From Spirosoma arboris (lineage in GTDB: Bacteria; Bacteroidota; Bacteroidia; Cytophagales; Spirosomataceae): a stretch of 64,000 nucleotides of DNA. Of the stretch, positions 36,776 through 46,066 are shown one piece after another. The stretch is from positions 62,001 through 126,000 of the forward strand of contig NZ_WPIN01000016.1 in the NCBI RefSeq assembly GCF_009754945.1. Reading direction: 5' to 3'. A program made the position numbers and the translations under genes. The notes beneath the pieces are model-generated. The model did no database searches and was not told the DNA's origin. It was given only the letters and a program-made list of their open reading frames with translations. Position 1 is the first letter of the stretch; every line of letters begins with the position of its first letter.

Positions 36776-38629
36776 ATGGATCGTAATCAACTAATTGGCA
36801 TTGTCCTGATTCTGGCGATGCTGGTCGGCTACCAGCTACTGGTACCAAAACCCGCGCCTGAGAAGAAACCGGCTCAAACAACAATAACCACTAAACCGAA
36901 TTCCGTATCCGGCGCCGAGGCTGCTATTAATAAGGCTGAGCAACCGCTCGATTCTGCTGCCGCTAAGGCGCAGTTTGGTGATTTTGCTTCAGCCGCTACC
37001 GGTGAAGGCCGGGATATTGTTGTTGAGAATAAAGATATCAAAGTTACATTCAGTACGTTAGGTGGCCAGGTGAAGGAGGTAGTTCTGAAAAACTACAAAA
37101 CCTATGATCAGAAGCCTCTGGTGCTAATCGACGAGCAAAGTAGCAAAACACTATTGGAGCTATCCACTAATCAGGGTAAAATCGATTTACACAAACTGTA
37201 TTACCAGACAACGGCTCAAAACAGTACGGTAAGCGGTCAACCACAGCAACTGGTTTTTCGGGCAGAGGTAGCACCTGGTCAGTCAGTCGAGCAGATTTAT
37301 ACAATCCCTGCCGGAGGATATGTTCTGGACTATGACCTGAAACTGAATGGCCTGAGCAATACGGTTACTAACGATAACATCCGATTCTTCTGGGAAGATA
37401 AGATGCGGCAGTACGAAAATGACCTGAGCAATAACCGTCGCGCTGCTACTATCAACTACCTCACTGCCGACGAGAATTTTCAGAACCTGACCGAAGGCGA
37501 AAGCAACCAGGAAACAACGGTTGAAGAGCCGGTCCAGTGGTTTACTGTGAAGCACAAGTATTTCCTATCAGGTTTTGTTGCCAAGAATGCGCCATTAACC
37601 AAGGCGAATTTTAAAACACTGGTAGATCCTGGTGATAGCAGTGTCGTCAAAACGGCAATCGCTGATGTGAGCCTGTCGATGGCAGATGTAAAAGCGGGCA
37701 AGGGCCAGTACAAACTCTTTTACGGTCCGAATGATTTTCAATTGCTGGGCAGTGTAGCCCCGGAATTTGATCGCAATGTGTACTTAGGCTATTCAGTACT
37801 GAAGCCAATCAATAAGTATTTCTTTGTGCCGGTCTTCAACTACTTCGAGAAGTTTATCTCGAATTACGGACTACTGATTATTGCGCTTGTGGTGTTTGTA
37901 AAGCTAATTCTAACACCGTTAACCTACAAGTCGTACGTCAGTATGGCTAAAATGCGGGTTTTACAGCCAGAGTTGAATGAGATGAAGGAGCGTGTTGGAG
38001 ACGATATGGCCAAGCAGCAGTCAGAGCAGATGAAACTCTATCAGGAAGTGGGCGTTAGCCCGCTGAGTGGTTGTGTTCCCGTGCTGGCTACCATGCCGAT
38101 CCTGTTTGCGCTGTTCATGCTTTTCCCGAACCTGATTGAACTGCGGCAGAAATCGTTCTTATGGGCGAGTGACCTCTCGACCTACGATGCGTTCATTAAG
38201 TTTCCTGCTATTCCATTTGTAGGGAGTCACTTGAGTTTGTTCACCGTGCTGATGACTGCATCGTCGATCGCGTACGCTTATTACAACAACCAGACGACGC
38301 CAACGCAACCGGGGCCAGTGAATATGAAAGCACTCAGCTACGTATTCCCGTTGATGTTTATGTTCGTACTGAATTCCTATCCAGCTGGTCTGACGTTCTA
38401 TTACTTTGTGTCGAACATCGTCACGATCACCCAGCAACAGCTCATTCGTCGGTTTGTTGACGAGGATAAAATAAAAGCAGTATTGGACGAAAATCGCCGG
38501 AAAAATGCAGCTGGTCAGGGCAAGAAACCCGGTGGATTTCAGGCGCTGTTACAACGGCAACTGGCAGCTGCCGATGAAGCCCGTAAACAGGCTGAAGAAG
38601 CGCAGAAGAAAGCCAAGTCTAAAAAATAG
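36776..38629 (+). CDS. yidC: Membrane protein insertase YidC
   Basis: YidC inserts and folds inner-membrane proteins alone or with Sec. The 617-residue product starts MDRNQLIGIVLILAMLVGYQLL (first membrane helix), has a periplasmic beta-domain (about 80-340) and the conserved insertase core: SNYGLLIIALVVFVKLILTPLTYKSYVSMAKMR, the Arg in the groove, GCVPVLATMPILFALFMLFPN, and a final helix YPAGLTFYYFVSNIVTITQQQLIRR. It ends with a basic tail rich in Lys and Ala (KQAEEAQKKAKSKK) suited to ribosome contact. The start is ATG 36776; the upstream extension is repeat DNA. Confidence 0.95.
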   Translation: MDRNQLIGIVLILAMLVGYQLLVPKPAPEKKPAQTTITTKPNSVSGAEAAINKAEQPLDSAAAKAQFGDFASAATGEGRDIVVENKDIKVTFSTLGGQVKEVVLKNYKTYDQKPLVLIDEQSSKTLLELSTNQGKIDLHKLYYQTTAQNSTVSGQPQQLVFRAEVAPGQSVEQIYTIPAGGYVLDYDLKLNGLSNTVTNDNIRFFWEDKMRQYENDLSNNRRAATINYLTADENFQNLTEGESNQETTVEEPVQWFTVKHKYFLSGFVAKNAPLTKANFKTLVDPGDSSVVKTAIADVSLSMADVKAGKGQYKLFYGPNDFQLLGSVAPEFDRNVYLGYSVLKPINKYFFVPVFNYFEKFISNYGLLIIALVVFVKLILTPLTYKSYVSMAKMRVLQPELNEMKERVGDDMAKQQSEQMKLYQEVGVSPLSGCVPVLATMPILFALFMLFPNLIELRQKSFLWASDLSTYDAFIKFPAIPFVGSHLSLFTVLMTASSIAYAYYNNQTTPTQPGPVNMKALSYVFPLMFMFVLNSYPAGLTFYYFVSNIVTITQQQLIRRFVDEDKIKAVLDENRRKNAAGQGKKPGGFQALLQRQLAAADEARKQAEEAQKKAKSKK

Positions 38630-38637
38630 TTAAGAAT

Positions 38638-38740
38638 GAATAGTGAAAAGTGATAAATACAAAAATGCCATGTAGCTGTATTCATCACTTTTTATTCTTA
38701 ACTCTTCACTATTCAAAAGCAACGCGAAGGCGTTGCTTTT
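38638..38740 (+). terminator. Imperfect repeat plus terminator hairpin after yidC
   Basis: The segment 38638-38714 holds two imperfect inverted copies of an AGTGAAAAGTGAT-type repeat. A strong 11-bp hairpin follows (38715-38725, 38730-38740; AAAAGCAACGC and complement) with a 4-nt loop and a T tract, which should terminate yidC transcription. Confidence 0.75.
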
Positions 38741-38758
38741 TGCCTTAACCCAAAAAAC

Positions 38759-40534
38759 ATGAATGTTAAATCGAGTTGGTATACACTGTGGGTTGTTTGC
38801 CTGCTCTGGTTGCTGAACCGACAGAAGGCTACAGCTCAGATCGCACCTGAGGCTCAGAGACGCTATAACGCAGCGGTAAAGCTGGTTCAGACTGGCGATT
38901 ACGAGCGGGCTAAAACCGACCTGAATGGGCTGATTCAACAGCGTGGTCCACTAGCTCCCTATGCCAGCTATTATTACGCCATCGCTGCGTTCCGGCAGAA
39001 AAATTTTGCACAATCCCGACTGATGCTTAAACAGTTGCTGGAATATTTTCCAGACTGGAGTAAGCTAAATGATGCCAATTATCTGCTCGCTGCCGTTTCT
39101 ATGGAACTAGGACAGTATGAAGAAGCCCTAACGGTGATTCAACAAATCAGTGATCCTGCTTTTCGTCCAGACATTACAAAACTTGAACAGAATTTTCTGC
39201 CTCGTATCACTGATCTGAATCGCCTGAAACAACTCAATAAGGACTTTCCGAATGATCGAGTTATTGGATTGACATTAATCGACCTGATTCAGCGAACAGC
39301 CAGCGATAAAGATGATCTGGAACTATCGGACCGACTAACGAATCGATTTGGTGTGCCGGGCGTGGCAGCTACTCAGCCGAGCACAACAGCCGCTGCAGGA
39401 ACGGCCAATCAGTCAACAGCGCCAATTATGGCTCCAACTCGTAGTTCTCGTGCGAAAGGATATTATAACATTGCCGTAATGTTTCCTTTCCGGCTCGATG
39501 AGTTCAACGCCGATAAACGGCGGACTAATCAATACGTATATGATCTGTACGACGGCATTAAAATGGCCAAGACCAGGCTACAGGAAGAAGGGATTACGGT
39601 CAATGTATTTGCGTACGATTTGGAAAATGATGCGAATAAAACACTGGAACTAGTTAATAGTCCGGCTTTTGCCCAAACCGATCTGATTATCGGCCCACTT
39701 TATATAGAGCCCAACCGGATTGCTTCAGCGTATGCCAACCAAAATAATATCGTGCTTCTGAATCCAATTGCGACGAGTAGCGAATTAGTGGCGAATCAAC
39801 CCTTGTCATTTATGGCACAGCCGTCGATGAATCAACAGGCGAAGAAAGTGGCCGATTATATTCGTAGTCTGAACGGGAGCCGTCGGGCGGCCATTTATTT
39901 TGGTACATCCCGAAAAGATTCACTGTTGGCTATGACCTATCAAAATGAGCTGAAACAGCAGAACTATACAATTGTTGATTTTCGAAAAGTAAGTGGTACG
40001 GCACAATCTATGGCTGATGCTATGAAACTTACTGAAAAGCCGACGGCAACGCGACCAGTCAATGCGACGGCAACAATCAATTTAGGGCATGTGTTCTTTG
40101 CTAGTAGCAACGAAGATGATGGTGCACAAATGCTTGACGCTCTGAGTCGCCGGAAGGTGAGTGCACCTGTGGTGACGACGGCTTCAGCTTTTGATTTCTA
40201 CCGGAATGCAGGCTCAACCTTCAATCGCCGGGATTTATATTTACTGTACCCCGATTTCATTGATACATCGCGCGAGCCGGTCGTCGCCTTTCAGGAACAG
40301 TATGTTGCCAAGCGTAACACAATTCCATCTGTGTTTGCCAGCGAAGGGTATGATATGATGCTTTTTTTCGGGCGTCAACTGGCGAAAAATGGCCTACAGA
40401 CCCGTACCCGAAGTAACCTGCACTCCGACACCGACGATTATTTACTGTCGGGCTTCGACTATACACAAACAAACGAAAACCAAATCGTACCGATCGTAAA
40501 ATACGAAGATGGCCGATTGGTTAAAGTAAATTAG
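38759..40534 (+). CDS. TPR plus periplasmic-binding-fold protein (LpoA-like layout)
   Basis: This 591-residue exported protein has a signal peptide (SSWYTLWVVCLLWLLNRQKATAQ). Helical TPR-like repeats span about 30-195 (AAVKLVQTGDYERAKTDLNGL, YYYAIAAFRQKNFAQSRLML, EEALTVIQQISD). A Thr/Ala/Ser-rich linker (about 205-235) leads to a type I periplasmic-binding fold (YYNIAVMFPFRLDEFN, DLYDGIKMAKTRLQEEG, TDLIIGPLYIEPNRIASAYANQNNIVLLNPI). The order TPR, then PBP fold, is that of LpoA, the outer-membrane activator of penicillin-binding protein 1A. No lipobox is seen. Automatic annotation would call it an ABC transporter binding protein, but no transporter genes adjoin. A role in cell-wall synthesis is inference. 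Confidence 0.7.
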   Translation: MNVKSSWYTLWVVCLLWLLNRQKATAQIAPEAQRRYNAAVKLVQTGDYERAKTDLNGLIQQRGPLAPYASYYYAIAAFRQKNFAQSRLMLKQLLEYFPDWSKLNDANYLLAAVSMELGQYEEALTVIQQISDPAFRPDITKLEQNFLPRITDLNRLKQLNKDFPNDRVIGLTLIDLIQRTASDKDDLELSDRLTNRFGVPGVAATQPSTTAAAGTANQSTAPIMAPTRSSRAKGYYNIAVMFPFRLDEFNADKRRTNQYVYDLYDGIKMAKTRLQEEGITVNVFAYDLENDANKTLELVNSPAFAQTDLIIGPLYIEPNRIASAYANQNNIVLLNPIATSSELVANQPLSFMAQPSMNQQAKKVADYIRSLNGSRRAAIYFGTSRKDSLLAMTYQNELKQQNYTIVDFRKVSGTAQSMADAMKLTEKPTATRPVNATATINLGHVFFASSNEDDGAQMLDALSRRKVSAPVVTTASAFDFYRNAGSTFNRRDLYLLYPDFIDTSREPVVAFQEQYVAKRNTIPSVFASEGYDMMLFFGRQLAKNGLQTRTRSNLHSDTDDYLLSGFDYTQTNENQIVPIVKYEDGRLVKVN

Positions 40535-40573
40535 TGGAGTGAGTTGGTTATACTTACTCCACTCACTCCACTA
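40532..40573. repeat. Inverted repeat before hemL
   Basis: Perfect 13-nt arms (40532-40544, 40561-40573; TAGTGGAGTGAGT and complement) flank a 16-nt centre. The left arm supplies the TAG stop of the upstream gene and the right arm ends four bp before the hemL ATG. It creates an 11-codon false extension of hemL. Confidence 0.85.
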
Positions 40574-40576
40574 AAA

Positions 40577-41867
40577 ATGACAACGAGCGAACAGTTATTC
40601 GAAAAGGCTAAAACGCTGATTCCTGGAGGGGTAAACTCACCCGTTCGGGCGTTTCGGTCGGTAGGCGGTACGCCACTTTTTATGAAATCGGCCAAAGGTC
40701 CTTACCTCTATGACGAGGACGGCCGACAATATATCGAACTGATTAATTCATGGGGTCCCATGATTTTAGGCCATGCTTTTGAGCCTGTTGAGAAGGCGGT
40801 TCGGGATGCGATTCAGCACTCATTTTCATTTGGGGCGCCAACCCGTAAAGAGGTCGAAATGGCCGAATTGATTACAACAATGGTGCCTTCTGTTGAGAAG
40901 GTTCGGATGGTCAATTCTGGTACAGAGGCTACTATGGCCGCTATTCGGGTTGCACGGGGATTTACCAATCGCGACAAAATCATCAAATTTGAAGGTTGTT
41001 ATCACGGCCATGGCGACTCGTTTTTAATAGCCGCCGGAAGTGGTGCTATGACAATGGGTGTCCCGGATAGTCCAGGTGTCACGAAAGCCACCGCAGCCGA
41101 TACGCTAACCGCTCCCTTCAATGATCTGGCGGCCGTAGAAGCGTTGCTGGATAATAACCATAATCAGGTCGCTGCTGTCATTCTGGAGCCTGTGGTGGGA
41201 AATATGGGCTGCGTATTGCCCGAACCCGGTTTCCTGGAAGGTATTCGCTCGCTATGTAATAAGCACGGTGTCGTCCTGATTTTCGACGAAGTCATGACAG
41301 GTTTCCGTCTAGCGAAAGGCGGAGCACAGGAGCGGTTTGGTATAGTGCCCGATCTGACTACGATGGGGAAAATTATTGGTGGAGGTATGCCCGTTGGTGC
41401 CTACGGTGGGCGTGCCGATATCATGAACATGGTGTCGCCCGCTGGACCAGTTTACCAGGCAGGTACATTATCCGGTAATCCAATTGCCATGTCGGCCGGG
41501 TTAGCCATGTTACACTACCTAAATGAACATCCGGAAGTCTATACACGCCTAGAGGAAATTGGGGAGAAGTTGACAACGGGTTTCCGGGCTGGTTTGGTGA
41601 AGGCTGGCCTGAATTACACCATCAATCATATTGGGTCGATGTTTACAATGTTCATGACCGAGCGGCCTGTATCGAACTTCATCGATGCTAAGACCTGTGA
41701 CTTACCGTTATTTGGACGGTATTTCCATGCCATGCTCAAGCGGGGCGTATATTTGGCCCCATCGCAATTTGAGAGCCTGTTTATGTCTGTTGCCTTAACG
41801 GATGAGTTAGTAGATCAGGTGATTCTGGCAAATGAAGAAAGTTTAATCGAAGCAATGAATAAAGGTG

Positions 41868-41872
<5 letters not shown>
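40577..41872 (+). CDS. hemL: Glutamate-1-semialdehyde 2,1-aminomutase
   Basis: This PLP enzyme makes 5-aminolevulinate, the precursor of heme and siroheme, from glutamate-1-semialdehyde. The 431-residue protein has the family signatures: FEKAKTLIPGGVNSPVRAF, MVNSGTEATMAAIRVARGFT, KFEGCYHGHGDSFL, LIFDEVMTGFR with the PLP Asp, and the catalytic Lys at about 265 in TMGKIIGGGMPVGAYGG. ATG 40577 begins MTTSEQLFEKAKTLI, as usual; the longer frame is repeat DNA. The TGA stop is itself part of a heptamer repeat. No other heme genes are adjacent, though a uroporphyrinogen methyltransferase lies about 3 kb away. Confidence 0.96.
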
Positions 41873-41943
<71 letters not shown>

Positions 41944-41948
41944 AAGAA

Positions 41949-42956
41949 ATGTTCTTCTCCATCATCATACCCGTTTTCAATCGCCCCGACGAACTACGCG
42001 AATTGCTGAGTAGTCTGACAAAACAGACGTATACTAATTTTGAGGTAATCGTCGTAGAGGATGGCTCTAAACTAAAAGCGGATGGAGTCGTAGCAGAGTT
42101 CTCCAACCTACTCGCTATACGGTATTTTTTTAAAGAAAATTCTGGGCAGGGTTTTACACGGAACTACGGCTTTGAGCAGGCTAAAGGCGATTATTTCGTC
42201 ATTTTTGATTCGGATGCGCTGATTCCATCTCATTATTTTGCAGTTGTTAATGAACGACTCAATCAATCCTGGTTAGACGCTTATGGCGGCCCAGATGCGG
42301 CCCACCCCGATTTTACGCCCATTCAGAAAGCCATTAGCTATTCTATGACCTCCGTTTTTACAACGGGGGGAATTCGGGGAAGTAAGAAAAACCTGGGTGG
42401 TACCTACCATCCCCGCAGTTTTAACATGGGTTTGTCACGTAAGGTCTGGGAGACGATTGGAGGATATAAATTGAGCCGAATGGGGGAGGATATCGAATTT
42501 GCTATTCGAATTATTGAAAATGGATTTACAACGGGGCTAATTCCCGACGCCTTTATCTACCACAAACGCCGGACGAATTTTGGTCAGTTTTTTCGACAGC
42601 TCCGATTCTTTGGCCGTGCCCGTATTAACATCTCCCGGTATTACCCCAGCGAACTAAAACTCGTTCATACATTTCCGGCAGCATTCACTCTGTTTCTGGT
42701 GTCAATACCGATCTGGGCGTTGATTAGTCCAGTACTATTCAGTTTAGCAATAGGTACAGTCCTCCTCTTAGCGATTCTCATTTTGATTGATGCTACCCGA
42801 AAAGAAAAAAGTATTAAAGTTGGTCTACTGAGTGTCGAAGCGGCTTTTGTCCAGTTGACCGGTTATGGTGTAGGCTTTATCAGTGAAAGCTGGAAGCGCT
42901 TTTGGGAGCCGAAACAGTTTCGGGAAACCGGTGCCAGTATTGAGTATCCGTCCTGA
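41949..42956 (+). CDS. Glycosyltransferase family 2
   Basis: This 335-residue protein has the GT2/GT-A start FFSIIIPVFNRPDELRELLSSLTKQTY, VVEDGS, NYGFEQAKGDYFVIFDSDALI (the D-x-D metal motif) and GEDIEFAIRI. Two or three membrane helices in the C-terminal third (TFPAAFTLFLVSIPIWALIS, LFSLAIGTVLLLAILILI) should place it at the inner membrane. It would transfer a sugar to a lipid or polysaccharide acceptor, but donor and acceptor are unknown. ATG 41949 is the likely start; a frame opening at 41883 would add 22 residues translated from repeat DNA. Confidence 0.88.
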   Translation: MFFSIIIPVFNRPDELRELLSSLTKQTYTNFEVIVVEDGSKLKADGVVAEFSNLLAIRYFFKENSGQGFTRNYGFEQAKGDYFVIFDSDALIPSHYFAVVNERLNQSWLDAYGGPDAAHPDFTPIQKAISYSMTSVFTTGGIRGSKKNLGGTYHPRSFNMGLSRKVWETIGGYKLSRMGEDIEFAIRIIENGFTTGLIPDAFIYHKRRTNFGQFFRQLRFFGRARINISRYYPSELKLVHTFPAAFTLFLVSIPIWALISPVLFSLAIGTVLLLAILILIDATRKEKSIKVGLLSVEAAFVQLTGYGVGFISESWKRFWEPKQFRETGASIEYPS

Positions 42957-43069
42957 GAAAGTGGGTTAGATAATTCATTTTACCATATATTGGGCCCACG
43001 CTGAGTCAATCGTAACGAAATTGGCTTATTGAACGTTATCTACTAAACTCTCCTGAATGACGAATACCT

Positions 43070-43426
43070 ATGGCCAAGCTTGCTAAACCACCCGGTCAAC
43101 GATTAGTGAAACGCATGAGCACCCGAACGAAGGGCCTGATTATAGCTCCTCTTGGTTTGTTGTTGTTTAGCGTGGGCTTGTGTGTATTTAGTGTAGCAGC
43201 AGAGGCACATCAGACAGGGGCTCCATTTCGGCAGTGGTTTCTGTGGGGAGCATATAGCCTGATCCTGGTCAACGGAGGGCTCTTGTTATTTGGGCAGGCT
43301 GTTCGCTATCGGGCTCAATTAGATTACCGTCGGTTTGTACGTCGGGAACTCAAAAAGCGGGATCGTGAATTGACCCGCATTCTCCAAAAACGCAAAACCT
43401 CGCCAGCTAGGGGCGAGGTTAAATGA
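43070..43426 (+). CDS. Hypothetical membrane protein with two helices
   Basis: This 118-residue protein has a basic N-terminus, two hydrophobic segments (IIAPLGLLLFSVGLCVFSVA and WGAYSLILVNGGLLLFGQAV) and a highly basic C-terminal tail (RRFVRRELKKRDRELTRILQKRK). Both ends should lie in the cytoplasm. I recognise no family. It follows the glycosyltransferase gene at 113 bp in the same direction and faces the short basic-protein gene. Confidence 0.6.
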   Translation: MAKLAKPPGQRLVKRMSTRTKGLIIAPLGLLLFSVGLCVFSVAAEAHQTGAPFRQWFLWGAYSLILVNGGLLLFGQAVRYRAQLDYRRFVRRELKKRDRELTRILQKRKTSPARGEVK

Positions 43427-43451
43427 CTGACGCTAGGCGTTTGTTAATCGC

Positions 43452-43607
43452 TTAAGCGGCTTTCTTATCTGCGAACGATGCCTTGATGGCTTCTACATCT
43501 ACATTCTTGATCGTTGGCTTACGCAGCAATTGCTTAATGGCATTGGTTTTATTGTTGGCAATAGCGCGGTTCCGGCGAGCCTTACGCTTTAATTCAGTAA
43601 CTCCCAT
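43452..43607 (-). CDS. Short basic conserved-looking protein (51 residues)
   Basis: This small reading frame runs from ATG at 43607 to TAA at 43452-43454 on the minus strand. The product starts MGVTELKRKARRNRAIANNK and has 11 Lys and 6 Arg in 51 residues. The alternation of charged and hydrophobic residues looks like a helix, and the composition looks like a ribosome- or nucleic-acid-associated protein. I believe similar short proteins occur in other Cytophagales, but cannot check here. It occupies the spacer between convergently facing and divergent neighbours, with good codon structure and a start preceded by an A/T-rich stretch. Confidence 0.65.
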   Translation of the reverse strand: MGVTELKRKARRNRAIANNKTNAIKQLLRKPTIKNVDVEAIKASFADKKAA

Positions 43608-43665
43608 GATTGTATCTTTTTAACGTATCAGTTCAAAATCAAGGTGCAAAAATACGGTTTTTTCT

Positions 43666-43695
43666 GACAGGATTAACAGGATTAGCAGGATTTTT
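43666..43695. repeat. Single arm of the ACAGGATT repeat family
   Basis: Three imperfect 9-bp units (ACAGGATTA, ACAGGATTA, GCAGGATTT) lie upstream of hisS. The same family forms a full inverted repeat at 51921-51997. Confidence 0.8.
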
Positions 43696-43761
43696 ATACT
43701 ACCAGCTTACGATTACTTGTTAAGATTAGATAAAACCTATCAATCATGCACTCCTGTTACT

Positions 43762-43769
43762 TAATTTTG
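43762..43769 (+). promoter_or_regulatory. Candidate -7 box (TAATTTTG) for hisS
   Basis: This exact TAnnTTTG match ends four bases before the hisS ATG, predicting a leaderless mRNA. A clear -33 element is not visible. Confidence 0.45.
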
Positions 43770-43773
43770 CGCC

Positions 43774-45138
43774 ATGCAAAAACCCACATTACCAAAAGGC
43801 ACTCGTGACTTTGGCCCGGAGCAGATGCGCAAACGGCTTTTTATATTCAATACAATTCGTCAAACATTTCAACGTTTTGGCTTCCAGCCGCTTGAGACAC
43901 CATCGATGGAAAACCTGTCGACGCTAACGGGCAAGTACGGTGACGAGGGAGATCAACTGTTATTCAAACTACTCAACTCAGGTGATTTTGCTGCTGGTCT
44001 GACCGATACTGATCTCCAAAGTGGCTCAAAGAAACTTACTCCGAAAATTGCCGAAAAAGGCCTCCGCTACGACCTGACGGTTCCTTTTGCCCGTTACGTT
44101 GTCATGAATCGGAACGCGCTGACTATGCCGTTTAAACGCTATCAGATGCAACCCGTCTGGCGTGCCGACCGGCCGCAAAAAGGCCGCTATCGGGAGTTTT
44201 ATCAGTGTGATGCCGATGTGGTTGGAACAGATTCCCTGCTTTGTGAGGCCGAGATTGTTTTGATGATTCATGAAGTGTTTCGAAATCTGGGTGTTCTGGA
44301 TTTCACACTGAAAATCAATAATAGGAAGATTCTTGCGGGTATTGCTGAAGTAATTGGTGCGCCAGGACAGGAAGGGCTATTGTCGGTTGCTATTGATAAA
44401 CTGGATAAGATCGGCAAAGAGAAAGTATTGGATGAGCTTGGTGAACGCGGGTTTTCTGAAACTGCCGTTGCCAGCCTGGACCCAATCTTCACGTTCAGTA
44501 ATCAGAATCCAGATCAGGTATTAGAACAACTTCAAACCTGGCTTACAGCTTCTGAAACAGCGCAGCAAGGTATTGCTGAGCTTAAAGAAACACTTCAATT
44601 AGTGAGCCAATATGGCTTAGTAGACAGTCGGGTTGAGGTAGATCCAACACTAGCCCGAGGCCTTTCTTATTATACGGGAGCCATTTTCGAAGTAAAAGCG
44701 AACGGGGTAAGTATTGGCAGCGTCAGCGGGGGAGGCCGTTATGATAACCTGACTGGTGCATTCGGTATGCCGGGCTTGTCGGGCGTGGGTATTTCGTTTG
44801 GTGTAGACCGGATTTATGATGTTATGGAGGAGTTGAACCTGTTTCCGGCCAGTGCGGGTCAGGGAACACAGGTGCTCATCGTACCATTTGATTCGGAGGC
44901 ACGCACGGTAGCGCTACCTTTATTGAGCAAACTTCGGGATGCCAATGTCGCGTCAGAAGTGTATCCTGACCTGACGAAAGTGAAGAAGATGCTTGATTAT
45001 GCCAATGCTAAAGCAATCCCGTATGTGGTGCTGATTGGCTCGGAAGAAGTGCAAACAGGGATGCTGTCGTTAAGGAATATGATTACCGGCGAACAGAAAA
45101 GGGCGACCGTGGAAGAGATTCTGCAGTTAATACAGTAA
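43774..45138 (+). CDS. hisS: Histidyl-tRNA synthetase
   Basis: HisRS charges tRNA-His. The 454-residue class II synthetase has motif 1 near KPTLPKGTRDFGPEQMRKR, motif 2 in MQPVWRADRPQKGRYREFYQCDADVVG, the histidine motifs LARGLSYYTGAIFEV and SVSGGGRYDNLTGAFG, and the C-terminal anticodon-binding domain (VLIVPFDSEARTVALPLLSKLRDANV). Length is typical. It is monocistronic and ends at a hairpin repeat shared with the convergent siroheme gene. Confidence 0.96.
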   Translation: MQKPTLPKGTRDFGPEQMRKRLFIFNTIRQTFQRFGFQPLETPSMENLSTLTGKYGDEGDQLLFKLLNSGDFAAGLTDTDLQSGSKKLTPKIAEKGLRYDLTVPFARYVVMNRNALTMPFKRYQMQPVWRADRPQKGRYREFYQCDADVVGTDSLLCEAEIVLMIHEVFRNLGVLDFTLKINNRKILAGIAEVIGAPGQEGLLSVAIDKLDKIGKEKVLDELGERGFSETAVASLDPIFTFSNQNPDQVLEQLQTWLTASETAQQGIAELKETLQLVSQYGLVDSRVEVDPTLARGLSYYTGAIFEVKANGVSIGSVSGGGRYDNLTGAFGMPGLSGVGISFGVDRIYDVMEELNLFPASAGQGTQVLIVPFDSEARTVALPLLSKLRDANVASEVYPDLTKVKKMLDYANAKAIPYVVLIGSEEVQTGMLSLRNMITGEQKRATVEEILQLIQ

Positions 45139-45139
45139 T

Positions 45140-45222
45140 TTTTTGTCATTCCGACGCAGGAGGAATCTCAAGCTTGACTAATACTAGAGCTTGAGATTCC
45201 TCCTGCGTCGGAATGACAAAAA
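45140..45222. repeat. Inverted repeat, GTCATTCCGAC family, copy 2
   Basis: Perfect 35-nt arms (45140-45174, 45188-45222) flank a 13-nt centre. It begins two bases after the hisS stop and lies before the convergent methyltransferase stop, so it could serve as a bidirectional terminator. It carries GCA where copy 1 (7423-7507) has CTTA, with the matching change in the other arm. Confidence 0.93.
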
Positions 45223-45237
45223 CAACGTTAAAAGTAT

Positions 45238-45999
45238 CTATTCGACCTCAATTTTATTCGTGGCTGCATTTAGAGCAGATTGTAAATCCATTTGCGTCAA
45301 GGCCGCTACCTCGCCGATTACAATAATTGCCGGATTACTGATGCCAGATTCGGCAACTTTCTCGTTAATGGTTCCCACATTCCCAATCACAAGTTGCTGG
45401 TCGATCAGGGTACCATTCTGAATAATCGCAACGGGTGTATCGGTTTTACCGCATTCTGCGAAAACAGCCATAATTTCAGGTAACTTGTGCATACCCATCA
45501 GTATCACGACTGTTGCTGTGGACTGCGCGGCTAGTTGTAAATCAGCCGAGAGTTGTCCAGCTTTAGTCGTTCCCGTAACCACCCAGAAACTTTCAGAAAT
45601 GCCCCGCGTAGTTAGCGGAATCCCAGCCGATGCGGGTACAGCATAACTGCTGGACAAGCCTGGTACGACATGTGCTTCAATACCGTGCTGACGAGCATAG
45701 TCAACTTCTTCATAACCCCGCCCGAATATGAACGAATCGCCACCCTTCAGTCGCACAACATGCCCATATTGTCGCGCATAATGCACAATCAGGGGATTGA
45801 TGTCCTCCTGGACACACGAATAGGCTCCCCGGCGTTTGCCAACATATACCTTTAGGGTATCAGGACGGCAATAATCGAGCAAATCAGGGTGAACAAGCGC
45901 ATCATACATGACCACATCAGCCTGTTGTAATGCCTTAATTCCCTTTACAGTTATCAGATCCGGATCACCCGGACCCGCTCCTACGAGAGTAAGCTTCAT
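45238..45999 (-). CDS. cobA: Uroporphyrinogen-III C-methyltransferase
   Basis: This enzyme adds two methyl groups from SAM to uroporphyrinogen III, giving precorrin-2, the precursor of siroheme. The 253-residue protein shows KLTLVGAGPGDPDLITVKGIKAL, VYVGKRRG, VVRLKGGDSFIFGRGYEEVDYA, VVPGLSSSYAVPASAGIPLTTRG and VILMGMHKLPEI. It stands directly downstream of sulfite reductase, whose siroheme it helps make. The frame opens at 46041, but the 14 extra residues come from repeat DNA; ATG 45999 is preferred. No CysG-type oxidase/ferrochelatase domain is fused, so those steps lie elsewhere. Confidence 0.93.
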   Translation of the reverse strand: MKLTLVGAGPGDPDLITVKGIKALQQADVVMYDALVHPDLLDYCRPDTLKVYVGKRRGAYSCVQEDINPLIVHYARQYGHVVRLKGGDSFIFGRGYEEVDYARQHGIEAHVVPGLSSSYAVPASAGIPLTTRGISESFWVVTGTTKAGQLSADLQLAAQSTATVVILMGMHKLPEIMAVFAECGKTDTPVAIIQNGTLIDQQLVIGNVGTINEKVAESGISNPAIIVIGEVAALTQMDLQSALNAATNKIEVE

Positions 46000-46059
46000 T
46001 ATGATGTATGATATAGGATGTATGATATAGTGAGAATACATCCTATATCATACATCATA
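46000..46059. repeat. Inverted repeat, TGATGTATGATATAGGATGT family, copy 2
   Basis: Perfect 24-nt arms (46000-46023, 46036-46059) with a 12-nt centre nearly fill the 67-bp spacer between sulfite reductase and the methyltransferase. It starts at the base adjacent to the methyltransferase ATG, so ribosome access may be affected. Shares a 24-base string with 25218-25310. Confidence 0.93.
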
Positions 46060-46066
46060 CATAAAT

